From the NCBI RefSeq assembly GCF_013004645.1, contig NZ_JABEME010000004.1, forward strand, positions 124,001 to 188,000: a stretch of 64,000 bases of DNA. Reading direction: 5' to 3'. The position numbers and the translations under genes were made by a program. Positions 25,694-33,379 of this stretch are shown here, piece by piece; positions within the stretch are counted from its first letter, which is position 1; every line of letters begins with the position of its first letter. Source of the DNA: Stenotrophomonas africana. Lineage in GTDB: Bacteria > Pseudomonadota > Gammaproteobacteria > Xanthomonadales > Xanthomonadaceae. The notes beneath the pieces were generated by a model. It saw nothing but the letters and a program-made list of their open reading frames with translations, ran no database searches and had not been told where the DNA came from.

Positions 25694-27134
25694 CTTGCAG
25701 CAATCGCGCGAGGTCATCGCGGAACAACCGGTAGGCATCCTCGCGGCGTGCATCATCGCCCTGCCGCAGTACCCACGCCGGATGCACGGTGGCGTAGCCG
25801 CGGGTGCCATCCTCCAGCGTGTGCCAGCGTCCACGGTCGTGCGTCAGATTGAAATCACGGCCAAATACCGAGACTGCCGCGGTAGCGCCCAGGCAGACGA
25901 TGACCTGCGGCCGCACCCGCGCGATCTCGCCCATCAGCCATGGCCGGCAGGCCTGGATGTGGCGGCTTTCCGGTCGCTTGTGCAGCCGCATCTTGCCGCG
26001 GCGCTCATGGTGGAAGTGCTTCACCGCATTGGTCAGGTACAGCGTGGCGCGATCGATTCCCAGCTCGGCCAGGGCACGGTCCAGCAGCTGGCCCGCCGGG
26101 CCGGCGAATGGCTGGCCGCGCAGATCCTCGGTATCACCAGGCTGCTCGCCGATCACCATCACCCGCGCATCGGCCGGCCCCTGGCCGAACACCACCTGCG
26201 TGGCGGTCTCCCACAGCGGGCACTGGCGGCAGGCGCTGGCCTGCTGTCGCAGCGTCTGCAGGCTGCCGGTATCGGGGGGCGCCGACGCAGCGTCCCTACG
26301 CATGGGAATCCTGCGCTGCGGTGCCTGCGCGGGCCGGTCATGCATTTCCTGCACGCGATCGCCCGCATCGCGCACCAGCCGCGGCAGCAACTGCGCCTCG
26401 GGCAGGTGGCGCCAGTATTTGGCCGGCATCTCCTGCATCATCATCCGTGTGTTGAGCCGCGCCGGATTGAAGATGTTGGCGTAGTAGGTCTGCCACAGCG
26501 ACTCGAGTGCATCCTCGGCCGGGGCATCCTCGCGCCGCGCGCCGGGGCCGAAGGCAAGCGCCTGCCCATCCCAGGCGACGCTGCGCGAAGGGGTCAGTAT
26601 CGCCCAGCGCATCCCGGTGAAGCGGCGTGCGAAGAAGGGGGCTACCCGATCAACGATGTGGTGCTCTGGCTCGAACCACGCGATGAAGGCATCGGGCTGG
26701 CCAGGCACCTCGCGGAATCGCACGAACGCTTTCATCTTGTGCGTATCGCGGCGGACGGCCTGGGCGAGTGCGTTCGCGCGCAGGACATCGGCATCGGCGG
26801 GATTGGTCAGCACCGAGCGCTCGCCATGAGTAATGCGCCACAGCAGGCGATACAGCAGGGCCAGGCGCTGGGCGTCGCGATGACACAGGCAGGTCGCCGC
26901 CAGGTCGAGGAAGTCGCGCGGAACGCTGGGCGCAGCGGCATCGGCAGGCATCGGTGCCAGCTGTACGGCCGGCGCATCCAGCAGCGAAACCTCACTGCCT
27001 TCGATCCAGTCCAGCTGCGGCGGTGCCACGTCGCGCAGCAGTGCCTCGCGCGCGGCCTCGCGCCAAGGCTCCAGCGACCACGGCGGGTCCACCCGCAGCG
27101 ACCAGCGCTGCGCGTCAGGCGGCGGGCGGTGCAT
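25674..27134 (-). CDS. DUF4130 domain-uracil-DNA glycosylase (UdgX-like) fusion
   Basis: A 486-aa protein. The N-terminal half (about 60-230) is the DUF4130 domain paired with radical SAM repair proteins; the C-terminal half (about 290-470) is a family 4/5-like uracil-DNA glycosylase with CRQCPLW (iron-sulfur ligands), GEQPGDTEDLRGQPFAGPAGQLLD, TNAVKHFHHERRGK and HPAWVLR. The UdgX loop motif (KRRIH) appears as KMRLH (381-385); the His used for covalent attachment to the abasic site is kept. ATG 27134 overlaps the radical SAM gene by 20 bp. The final EGDGGD and stop codon come from the palindromic repeat. Probable role: removal or capture of uracil in DNA. Confidence 0.87.
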   Translation of the reverse strand: MHRPPPDAQRWSLRVDPPWSLEPWREAAREALLRDVAPPQLDWIEGSEVSLLDAPAVQLAPMPADAAAPSVPRDFLDLAATCLCHRDAQRLALLYRLLWRITHGERSVLTNPADADVLRANALAQAVRRDTHKMKAFVRFREVPGQPDAFIAWFEPEHHIVDRVAPFFARRFTGMRWAILTPSRSVAWDGQALAFGPGARREDAPAEDALESLWQTYYANIFNPARLNTRMMMQEMPAKYWRHLPEAQLLPRLVRDAGDRVQEMHDRPAQAPQRRIPMRRDAASAPPDTGSLQTLRQQASACRQCPLWETATQVVFGQGPADARVMVIGEQPGDTEDLRGQPFAGPAGQLLDRALAELGIDRATLYLTNAVKHFHHERRGKMRLHKRPESRHIQACRPWLMGEIARVRPQVIVCLGATAAVSVFGRDFNLTHDRGRWHTLEDGTRGYATVHPAWVLRQGDDARREDAYRLFRDDLARLLQEGDGGD

Positions 27135-28398
27135 CAAACAGCGAGCCCTGCCGCGGGGGCGGCGCCAGCTGCGCGCGCAACGCGGCCGGATCATCCAGCG
27201 CCTTGCGCGGGTGGTGGTCGGCCAGCAGCACGAACGGTAGCAGCTTGCTCATCGGGGCCTTCAACCGGGCTACGTCGGCCACCCGCAGGCGGCCGTGCCG
27301 GCGTGCCATCAGCACCCGCTTCACGTTGCGCACGCCCAGCCCGGGTACGCGCAGCAGCAGCTCTTTCGGTGCGCGGTTGAGGTCCACGGGAAAGCGCTCG
27401 GGATGACGGATCGCCCAGGCCATCTTCGGATCGATATCCAGGTCCAGCATGCCGTCGCCGGCGGTGTCGGTGATCTCATCCACGCCATAGCCGTAGAAGC
27501 GCAGCAGCCAATCGGCCTGGTACAGGCGATGTTCGCGCTGCAGTGGCGGTGGTTGAAGTGGCAGCTGGCGACTGGCATCTGGAATCGGGCTGAAGGCCGA
27601 GTAATACACCCGGCGCATGCGGTAGTTGCCATACAGCGCGTCGGCACTGGCCAGGATCTGCCGATCGTTGGCCCCATCAGCACCGACGATCATCTGCGTG
27701 CTTTGTCCGGCGGGTGCGAAGCGGGGAGGGCGCGGGCGTGCACTGCGGCTGGCCGCCGGCGCCACCGCTGCGGGGGCCTTGCGCGCTTCCTTGGCTTCCT
27801 CGATGCGCCAGCGCAGTTCGCCCATCGCGCCGCGTATCGAATGCACCGTCTTCTCCGGCGCCAAGGCGCTCAGTCCGGCTTCGGTGGGAAGTTCCACGTT
27901 GATCGACAGGCGGTCGGCGTAACGCCCGGCACTGGCCAGCAGTTCCGGCGAGGCCTCGGGAATGGTCTTGAGGTGGATGTAGCCGGCATAGCGGTGTTCT
28001 TCGCGCAGCTGCCGTGCCACCTCCACCATCTGCTCCATGGTGTAGTCCGCATTGCGGATGATGCCGCTGGAAAGGAACAACCCCTCGATGTAGTTGCGCT
28101 TGTAGAAGTCCAGCGTCAGCGCGACCACCTCATCCACGCTGAAGCGCGCACGGGCCACGTTGCTGGATACCCGGTTCACGCAGTAGGCGCAGTCGTAGAC
28201 GCAGAAGTTGGTCAGCAGGATCTTCAGCAATGAAACGCAGCGGCCGTCCGGCGTATAGCTGTGGCAGATGCCCATGCCTTCGGTGCTGCCGATGCCGCCG
28301 CTGGCGCGCGAATCGCGTTTGCCCGAGCCGCTGGAGGCGCAGGAGGCGTCGTATTTGGCGGCATCGGCCAGAATGGCCAGCTTGCGGATGGTTTCCAT
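27115..28398 (-). CDS. Radical SAM protein of the putative DNA modification/repair type
   Basis: A 427-aa protein. The radical SAM cluster is Cys66-x3-Cys70-x2-Cys73 (FCVYDCAYC), preceded by SYTPDGRCVSLLKILLTN, and the C-terminus has a helix-hairpin-helix (VPGLGVRNVKRVLMARRHGRL) that suggests DNA binding. It belongs to the family found next to DUF4130/UDG proteins. The two genes overlap here, supporting a joint role in DNA base repair or modification; the chemistry is not known. A linker at about 205-245 is Ala/Pro/Arg-rich. The gene lies between the two copies of the 65-bp palindrome. Confidence 0.88.
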   Translation of the reverse strand: METIRKLAILADAAKYDASCASSGSGKRDSRASGGIGSTEGMGICHSYTPDGRCVSLLKILLTNFCVYDCAYCVNRVSSNVARARFSVDEVVALTLDFYKRNYIEGLFLSSGIIRNADYTMEQMVEVARQLREEHRYAGYIHLKTIPEASPELLASAGRYADRLSINVELPTEAGLSALAPEKTVHSIRGAMGELRWRIEEAKEARKAPAAVAPAASRSARPRPPRFAPAGQSTQMIVGADGANDRQILASADALYGNYRMRRVYYSAFSPIPDASRQLPLQPPPLQREHRLYQADWLLRFYGYGVDEITDTAGDGMLDLDIDPKMAWAIRHPERFPVDLNRAPKELLLRVPGLGVRNVKRVLMARRHGRLRVADVARLKAPMSKLLPFVLLADHHPRKALDDPAALRAQLAPPPRQGSLFDAPPAA

Positions 28399-28455
28399 TG
28401 AGGAAACCTACGGATGAGGGGTCTCATTGGATGAGACCGCCCCTGAACTCTTCAG

Positions 28456-28521
28456 AAAAAGGGGACGGAGGGGATTACGTCGCAAGTGCACAAACGACTT
28501 GATCCCCTCCGTCCCCTTTTT
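28456..28521. repeat. 65-bp palindromic repeat, copy 2
   Basis: Same unit as at 25631: AAAAAGGGGACGGAGGGGAT begins at 28456, and the mirrored arm ends CCCCTTTTT at 28521. With A5 on the left and T5 on the right, the stem can terminate transcription in both directions. It starts 8 nt after the pilU stop, between pilU and the radical SAM gene. Confidence 0.88.
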
Positions 28522-28528
28522 CGTGGGG

Positions 28529-29656
28529 TCAGAAGCCGTGGGTGATGCTGGGCGCGGCCGCAGAGAAGTCCGCGTACGGGTCGTGCTCGCCAGTGCTGCC
28601 TTCGGACAGGCGGAACTTCAGGGCCAGGCCATCGCGCGAGTCGGCCGCACGCAGTGCTTCCTCCTGATCGATGACGCCGGCCTTGGCCAGCCGGAACAGA
28701 CACTGGTCGAAACTCTCCATGCCTTCTTCCAGCGAGCCTTCCATCGCCGCCTTGATCTCGTGCACCTGGCCGCGGCGCAGCAGGTCGCGGATCATCGGCG
28801 TGTTGATCAGCACCTCGGTGGCCGGCAGGCGACGGCCCTCCTTGTTCTTCACCAGACGCTGGCTGATCACCGCGCGCAGGTTCAGTGCCAGGTTCATCAG
28901 CACGTTCTTGTGCGCGCTTTCCGGGAAGAAGTTGAGGATGCGCTCGATGGTCTGGTCGGCGTTGTTGGAGTGCAGGGTAGCCAGGCACAGGTGGCCGGTC
29001 TCGGCGAAGGCGATGGCCGCCTCCATCGTTTCCGCATCCAGGATCTCGCCGATCAGGATCACGTCCGGCGCTTCACGCATCGCGTTCTTCAGCGCGTTGT
29101 GGAAGGCATGGGTGTCCAGCCCGACCTCGCGCTGGTTGACGATCGACATCTTGTGCTTGTGCAGGTACTCGATCGGATCCTCGATGGTGAGGATGTGACC
29201 GGTGGTGGTGCTGTTGCGGTGGTCGATCATCGATGCCAGCGACGTCGATTTGCCGGAACCGGTGGACCCCACCACCAGCACCAGCCCGCGCGGGGTCATG
29301 ATGACGTCCTTCAGCACCTGCGGCAGGTTCAGTTCCTCGATGCTCGGGATGCGGCTGCGGATGGCGCGGATGACCATGCCGACCTCGCCCCGCTGCTTGA
29401 ACACGTTGACGCGGAAGCGCCCGGCTTCGGGCAGGGCGATGGCCATGTTGAGCTCCAGCTCGCGCTCGAACTGCGGCACCTGGCCTTCGTCCATCAACGA
29501 GTAGGCGATTTTCTTGACCATGCCGGGCGGCAGGCCGGTGTTGCCCAGCGGATAAAGCTTCCCCTCGATCTTGATATAGACCGGTGCCCCGGTGGTCAGG
29601 AACATGTCCGAAGCGTTCTTTTCGGTCATCAGCTTCAGGAAGTAGCCGATATCCAT
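28529..29656 (-). CDS. pilU: PilT/PilU-family type IV pilus retraction ATPase
   Basis: A 375-aa hexameric ATPase. N-terminal MDIGYFLKLMTEKNASDMFLTTG is the PilU form, Walker A is GSTGSGKST (130-138), Asp box TIEDPIE, Walker B IGEILD (202-207), His box CLATLHSNN. PilU supports PilT-driven pilus retraction at the inner membrane. PilT/PilU usually read IGE(M/I)RD, so Leu206 replaces the conserved Arg. ATG 29656 is preceded by GGGGAAAA. The open frame runs on to 31531, but that part is antisense to the next two genes. No pilT is in the window. Confidence 0.9.
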   Translation of the reverse strand: MDIGYFLKLMTEKNASDMFLTTGAPVYIKIEGKLYPLGNTGLPPGMVKKIAYSLMDEGQVPQFERELELNMAIALPEAGRFRVNVFKQRGEVGMVIRAIRSRIPSIEELNLPQVLKDVIMTPRGLVLVVGSTGSGKSTSLASMIDHRNSTTTGHILTIEDPIEYLHKHKMSIVNQREVGLDTHAFHNALKNAMREAPDVILIGEILDAETMEAAIAFAETGHLCLATLHSNNADQTIERILNFFPESAHKNVLMNLALNLRAVISQRLVKNKEGRRLPATEVLINTPMIRDLLRRGQVHEIKAAMEGSLEEGMESFDQCLFRLAKAGVIDQEEALRAADSRDGLALKFRLSEGSTGEHDPYADFSAAAPSITHGF

Positions 29657-29753
29657 TGCGAATTTTCCCCAACGAAACGGCCGACGCCCGTTGCCAGCAC
29701 GGTGTCGGCTTGACGACAATGGCCGTGAACCGACAACCGGTACGGCCTCCCCA

Positions 29754-30143
29754 ATGAAACGACTTAGCTTCGCACGAATGCGCCATGGCCTGTATGTGAT
29801 GGCGTTTGCATTCGCACTGTCTGCCCCCGCCTGGGCGCAGGACGCCGCACTGGAACTGGCGCAGGCCCGGCAGGCGGTCGACAAGGCCACCCAGGCCGAT
29901 GCCGACCAGTACGCCCCGGACCTGATCGGTCTGGCCCGCCAGGGGCTGGAGCAGGCCCAGCGCGCCGCCGGCGACCGCCGCGAGCGCAAGAACGCCCCGG
30001 CGATGGCCCTGCGCGCCGCCGCCGATGCCGACCTGGCCCGCGTCCGCAGCGAGGAGGCCACCGTCACCGCGCAGCTGCAGCTGCGTCGCAACGAGGTCAA
30101 CCAGCTGCAACGCCAGCTGTCGACCGGGGAGGACCGCCGGTGA
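29754..30143 (+). CDS. DUF4398 domain periplasmic protein
   Basis: A 129-aa protein with an N-terminal signal peptide (cut near APAWAQ-D, residues 1-29) and one long helical DUF4398 region (ALELAQARQAVDKATQADADQYAP, then heptad-like AVTAQLQLRRNEVNQLQRQL). The function is unknown; members are usually exported and lie next to OmpA-like proteins, as here. Its TGA overlaps the GTG start of the next gene (GTGA), indicating translational coupling. It is divergent from pilU. Confidence 0.8.
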   Translation: MKRLSFARMRHGLYVMAFAFALSAPAWAQDAALELAQARQAVDKATQADADQYAPDLIGLARQGLEQAQRAAGDRRERKNAPAMALRAAADADLARVRSEEATVTAQLQLRRNEVNQLQRQLSTGEDRR

Positions 30144-31024
30144 AGCCGATGACTGCCGCAACCCTGGCCGCGCTGCTGGCGCTGCCGCCCCTGGCCTTGG
30201 CCGCCGACAACCCGATGGTGGCGCAGCTGAGCCAGCGCCTGATGGCCATCCAGGCCAATCCCGACACCGCTGAGCTGGGTGCCTTCGAGCGCATGCAGGC
30301 CCAGCAGGCCATCGCCACCCTGGACAAGGCCAAGCGCCGCGACCAGGAGCTGGCCACCTACCTGGCCGAGCGCCGGGTGGAGATCGCCGAGACCGCCGTG
30401 CGCACCGCGATGGCCGCGCGCGAGGTCGACCGCCTGGAGCGGACCCGCAGCGACCTGCTGATCGAGGCCAGCCGCCGCGACGCCGCCCGTGCCCGTCAGG
30501 AAGCCGAGCAGCTGCGCATGCAGGCGCAGATGCAGGCCGAGGAGGCTGAGCGTCTGCGCCAGGCCGCCGAAGCCGAAACCCTGGCCCGCCAGGACGCCGA
30601 GAACGCCCTGACCAGCGTGGCCGGCAAGCAGCAGCAGCGCCTCAGCGCCGCCCAGCAGAACGCCGCCAAGCTGGCCCGCGAGGAAGCCGAGCTGGTGTCC
30701 GGGCAGAAGCTGCCGGGCTCGAAGTTCGACGGCCGTGGCGAAGTCTTCACATTCAATGGTGACGCATTCGCCACTGGCGCCTCCAGCCTGTCCGGCGGGG
30801 CCCGCAACCAGGCCAAGGCCCTGGCCGAGTACCTGAACATCGGCAAGAAGGGTCGCCTGCGTATCGAGGCCTATGACAGCGCCAATGGCGTGGGTCAGAA
30901 GCGTGCCGAAGCACTGCGCGATGCCCTGGTCGCGGCGGGTGTCGCCAGCAACCGGATCCAGGTCAGCGGCAAGAAGGCGGCGTCCACCCGGGCGCGCTCG
31001 GCCGAGGTCATCATCGCCCCGTAA
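30140..31024 (+). CDS. OmpA-like protein with DUF4398-type coiled coil
   Basis: A 294-aa protein with signal peptide 1-21 (ALAA-D), a long Ala/Glu/Arg-rich coiled coil (about 50-180), then an OmpA-type C-terminal domain (about 195-294: FDGRGEVFTFNGDAFATGASSLSGGARNQAKALAEYLN...). The peptidoglycan-binding segment is altered (YDSANGVGQKRAEALRDAL), so binding is uncertain. GTG 30140 overlaps the previous stop; ATG 30149 is an alternative. It is probably a periplasmic envelope-spacing protein acting with its neighbour. Confidence 0.8.
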   Translation: MKPMTAATLAALLALPPLALAADNPMVAQLSQRLMAIQANPDTAELGAFERMQAQQAIATLDKAKRRDQELATYLAERRVEIAETAVRTAMAAREVDRLERTRSDLLIEASRRDAARARQEAEQLRMQAQMQAEEAERLRQAAEAETLARQDAENALTSVAGKQQQRLSAAQQNAAKLAREEAELVSGQKLPGSKFDGRGEVFTFNGDAFATGASSLSGGARNQAKALAEYLNIGKKGRLRIEAYDSANGVGQKRAEALRDALVAAGVASNRIQVSGKKAASTRARSAEVIIAP

Positions 31025-31068
31025 TTGCTTGATATTGTTTGTTTTTCGTTGTGATGAGCATTCAGCCT

Positions 31069-31098
31069 GAACCCCGCCCCGGCGGGGTTCGGTCTTTT
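31069..31098 (+). terminator. Intrinsic terminator of the DUF4398-OmpA operon
   Basis: GAACCCCGCC and GGCGGGGTTC (perfect 10-bp stem, 2-nt loop; the effective loop is 4 nt) followed by GGTCTTTTT. It lies 45 nt past the stop codon. Confidence 0.9.
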
Positions 31099-31293
31099 TG
31101 CCGCAGGGGTCTTGTACCCCGCCTTGAGCAGGCGTAGGGTCAATCGTCCGGGACGCAATGCCGCGGACCGGACGATGGGAGGGCCGGGCCGATGCAAACA
31201 GGGCGCGAACCGCAGCGAATCGACGTGCGCAGGCCAGTGCCGCAGGTCGTTGCAGGCGTCCAGGTGGCCATCGACCGGCGCTCCTCCATGAAC

Positions 31294-31322
31294 AACGCCC
31301 CGTGCCTCGCGGCCGGGGCGTT
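31294..31322 (+). promoter_or_regulatory. 5' hairpin ahead of the YdcH-like gene
   Basis: AACGCCCC (31294-31301) pairs with GGGGCGTT (31315-31322), 14 nt upstream of the exact AAGGAGGT ribosome site at 31336-31343. CCTCC at 31283-31287 could also pair with the GGAGG of that site. A translation-control role is possible but weakly supported. The rest of the gap after the terminator (31099-31293) shows no gene. Confidence 0.4.
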
Positions 31323-31348
31323 CGTGTATCTGTCGAAGGAGGTCCATC

Positions 31349-31585
31349 ATGTTTGAAGATCAGCCCCAGAGCGAGATCGACGCCCGCCGCGCGCGTGATC
31401 CGGAGTTCAGGGCACTCCATGACCAGCACCGCAAGTTGAACAAGAAGTGCATGGACGCGGAGTTGGGTGTACTCCCGATCGATGATGTCACCCTGGGTCG
31501 CATGAAGCGTGAGAAGCTGCTGGCCAAGCAACGACTTCTGCGAATGTACGAAACACCGCTCCCAACGACGTCCCCCACACTTTGA
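31349..31585 (+). CDS. YdcH-family (DUF465) small protein
   Basis: A 78-aa protein; DPEFRALHDQHRKLNKKCMDAELG followed by LGRMKREKLLAKQRLLRMYE is the DUF465/YdcH two-helix pattern. Its role is unknown. The ribosome site AAGGAGGT (31336-31343) is a full match to the anti-Shine-Dalgarno sequence with a 5-nt spacer, so high expression is likely. It is monocistronic. Confidence 0.85.
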   Translation: MFEDQPQSEIDARRARDPEFRALHDQHRKLNKKCMDAELGVLPIDDVTLGRMKREKLLAKQRLLRMYETPLPTTSPTL

Positions 31586-31682
31586 CGCACCCCGTCACGC
31601 CCGGAACGGCGTGACCCGGCCATCGATGGCCCCGCCGGGCGCTCCTGCCCCGGCATCGCGGCACCGCCGATGAGGCGGCCGC

Positions 31683-31713
31683 GCCAAGGCACCACAAGCG
31701 GTGGTGCCTTGGC
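31683..31713. other. Perfect 13-bp hairpin upstream of cbs
   Basis: GCCAAGGCACCAC (31683-31695) and GTGGTGCCTTGGC (31701-31713) form a perfect stem with a 5-nt loop. No T-tract follows, so it is not a standard terminator. It lies in the 300-bp gap between the YdcH-like gene and cbs, within or just before the cbs leader. Confidence 0.6.
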
Positions 31714-31885
31714 CTGCAGGTACGACTCACCGATGCGGGCGGTACCGGTCTCCTCGTCGATCCGGGGCCGTCCGCATCTCTTTTTGCGGGCTTGCGGCCC
31801 GGCGCCGCGCCGACCTGACATTCATCGCCATCCGACGGATAATCATCGGTCCGGCCCTGTGTGGCGCGAACCGAAAGTCCTCCGA

Positions 31886-33256
31886 ATGCCCATCCATTCT
31901 TCCGTCCTCGAACTCATCGGCCAGACCCCGATCGTCAAGGCCCAGCGCCTGGACACCGGCGTCTGCGAGCTCTACCTGAAGCTGGAGAGCGCCAACCCGG
32001 GCGGATCGATCAAGGATCGCATCGGCCTGTCGATGATCGAGGCGGCAGAGCAGCGCGGCGACCTGAAGCCGGGCGCGACCCTGGTCGAGGGCACAGCCGG
32101 CAACACCGGCCTGGGCCTGGCCCTGGTCGCCCAGCAGAAGGGCTACAAGCTGATCCTGGTTGTTCCCGACAAGATGAGCCGGGAAAAGATCTTCAACCTG
32201 AAGGCGATGGGCGCTGAGGTGCGTCTGACCCGCTCGGACGTGGCCAAGGGCCATCCCGAGTATTACCAGGATCTGGCCAAGACCATCGCCGAACAGACCC
32301 CGGGCGCCTACTTCATCAACCAGTTCGGCAACCCGGACAACCCGGCCGCGCACGAATTCGGCACGGGCCCGGAAATCCTGGAACAGATGGGCGGCGACCT
32401 CGACGCCATCGTGTTCGGCTGCGGCAGCTCCGGCACCATGACCGGCCTGTCGCGCGCGTTCGCTACGCTGTCGCCGAAGACCGAGCTGGTGTTGGCCGAC
32501 CCGGTCGGCTCGATCCTAGCCGAATACATCAATGACGGCGTGCTCAACGACAAGTCGGGCAGCTGGCTGGTGGAAGGCATCGGCGAGGACTTCCTGCCGT
32601 CCATCTCCGATTTCAGCCGGGTGAAGAAGGCCTACGCCATCACCGACGGTGAGAGCTTCCATACCGCGCGCGAGCTGCTGGCGAAGGAAGGCATCCTCGG
32701 CGGCTCGTCCACCGGCACCCTGCTGGCGGCTGCGCTGAAGTACTGCAAGGAACAGACCACGCCGAAGAAGGTCCTGGTACTGGTCTGCGATACCGGCAAC
32801 AAATACCTGTCGAAGATGTACAACGACTACTGGATGCTGGACAACGGCTTCCTGGAGCGCCCACAGCACGGCGACCTGCGCGACCTGATCCTGCGCCCGT
32901 ACGGCCAGCGCGATACCGTCGTGATCGGCCCGAACGATCTGCTGACCACGGCCTACCAGCGCATGAAGCTGTATGACGTGTCGCAGCTGCCGGTGATGGA
33001 CGGTGACCAGCTGGTCGGCATCGTCGACGAAAGCGACGTGCTGCTGCATGTCTATGGCGATGAGGCCCGTTTCCGCGACAGCGTCGCCACCGCGATGGTC
33101 AGCAAGCTGGACCGGCTGGATGTGAAGTCGCCGATCGAGGCCCTGCTGCCGGTGTTCGACCGTGGCCAGGTGGCGATCGTGATGGACGGCGACGCCTTCC
33201 TGGGCCTGATCACCCGTATCGACCTGCTGAACTACCTGCGCCGTCGCGTGCAGTAA
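31886..33256 (+). CDS. Cystathionine beta-synthase with CBS-domain pair
   Basis: A 456-aa protein. The PLP domain (1-320) has Lys43 in NPGGSIKDRIG, EGTAGNTG, GCGSSGT (phosphate loop) and GGSSTG. The C-terminal two CBS domains (about 340-456: LTTAYQRMKLYDVSQLPVMDGDQLVGIVDESD) match bacterial Cys4-type enzymes. It makes cystathionine from serine and homocysteine (reverse transsulfuration) and lacks the heme domain of animal CBS. ATG 31886 begins MPIHSSVLELIGQTP at the fold. The next gene, 123 bp on, is a cystathionine gamma-lyase/synthase, so the pair can convert homocysteine to cysteine. Confidence 0.93.
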   Translation: MPIHSSVLELIGQTPIVKAQRLDTGVCELYLKLESANPGGSIKDRIGLSMIEAAEQRGDLKPGATLVEGTAGNTGLGLALVAQQKGYKLILVVPDKMSREKIFNLKAMGAEVRLTRSDVAKGHPEYYQDLAKTIAEQTPGAYFINQFGNPDNPAAHEFGTGPEILEQMGGDLDAIVFGCGSSGTMTGLSRAFATLSPKTELVLADPVGSILAEYINDGVLNDKSGSWLVEGIGEDFLPSISDFSRVKKAYAITDGESFHTARELLAKEGILGGSSTGTLLAAALKYCKEQTTPKKVLVLVCDTGNKYLSKMYNDYWMLDNGFLERPQHGDLRDLILRPYGQRDTVVIGPNDLLTTAYQRMKLYDVSQLPVMDGDQLVGIVDESDVLLHVYGDEARFRDSVATAMVSKLDRLDVKSPIEALLPVFDRGQVAIVMDGDAFLGLITRIDLLNYLRRRVQ

Positions 33257-33379
33257 GCCGCTGATCGAAGACGTTCGCTGCTGAATCCCGGTTTATCCGC
33301 GTCAAAGGTCGTTAAGGCCGCGCTGGTAGACTTCCGCACCTTCGATGGCGCCGTGCGTCGGCGCCCCTCAGGAAACAAC

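Noticed and set aside
29657..31531. PilU as the tail of a 1000-aa protein
   Set aside because: The extra 600 residues are antisense to the DUF4398 and OmpA-like genes, and PilU begins normally at 29656 with a ribosome site.
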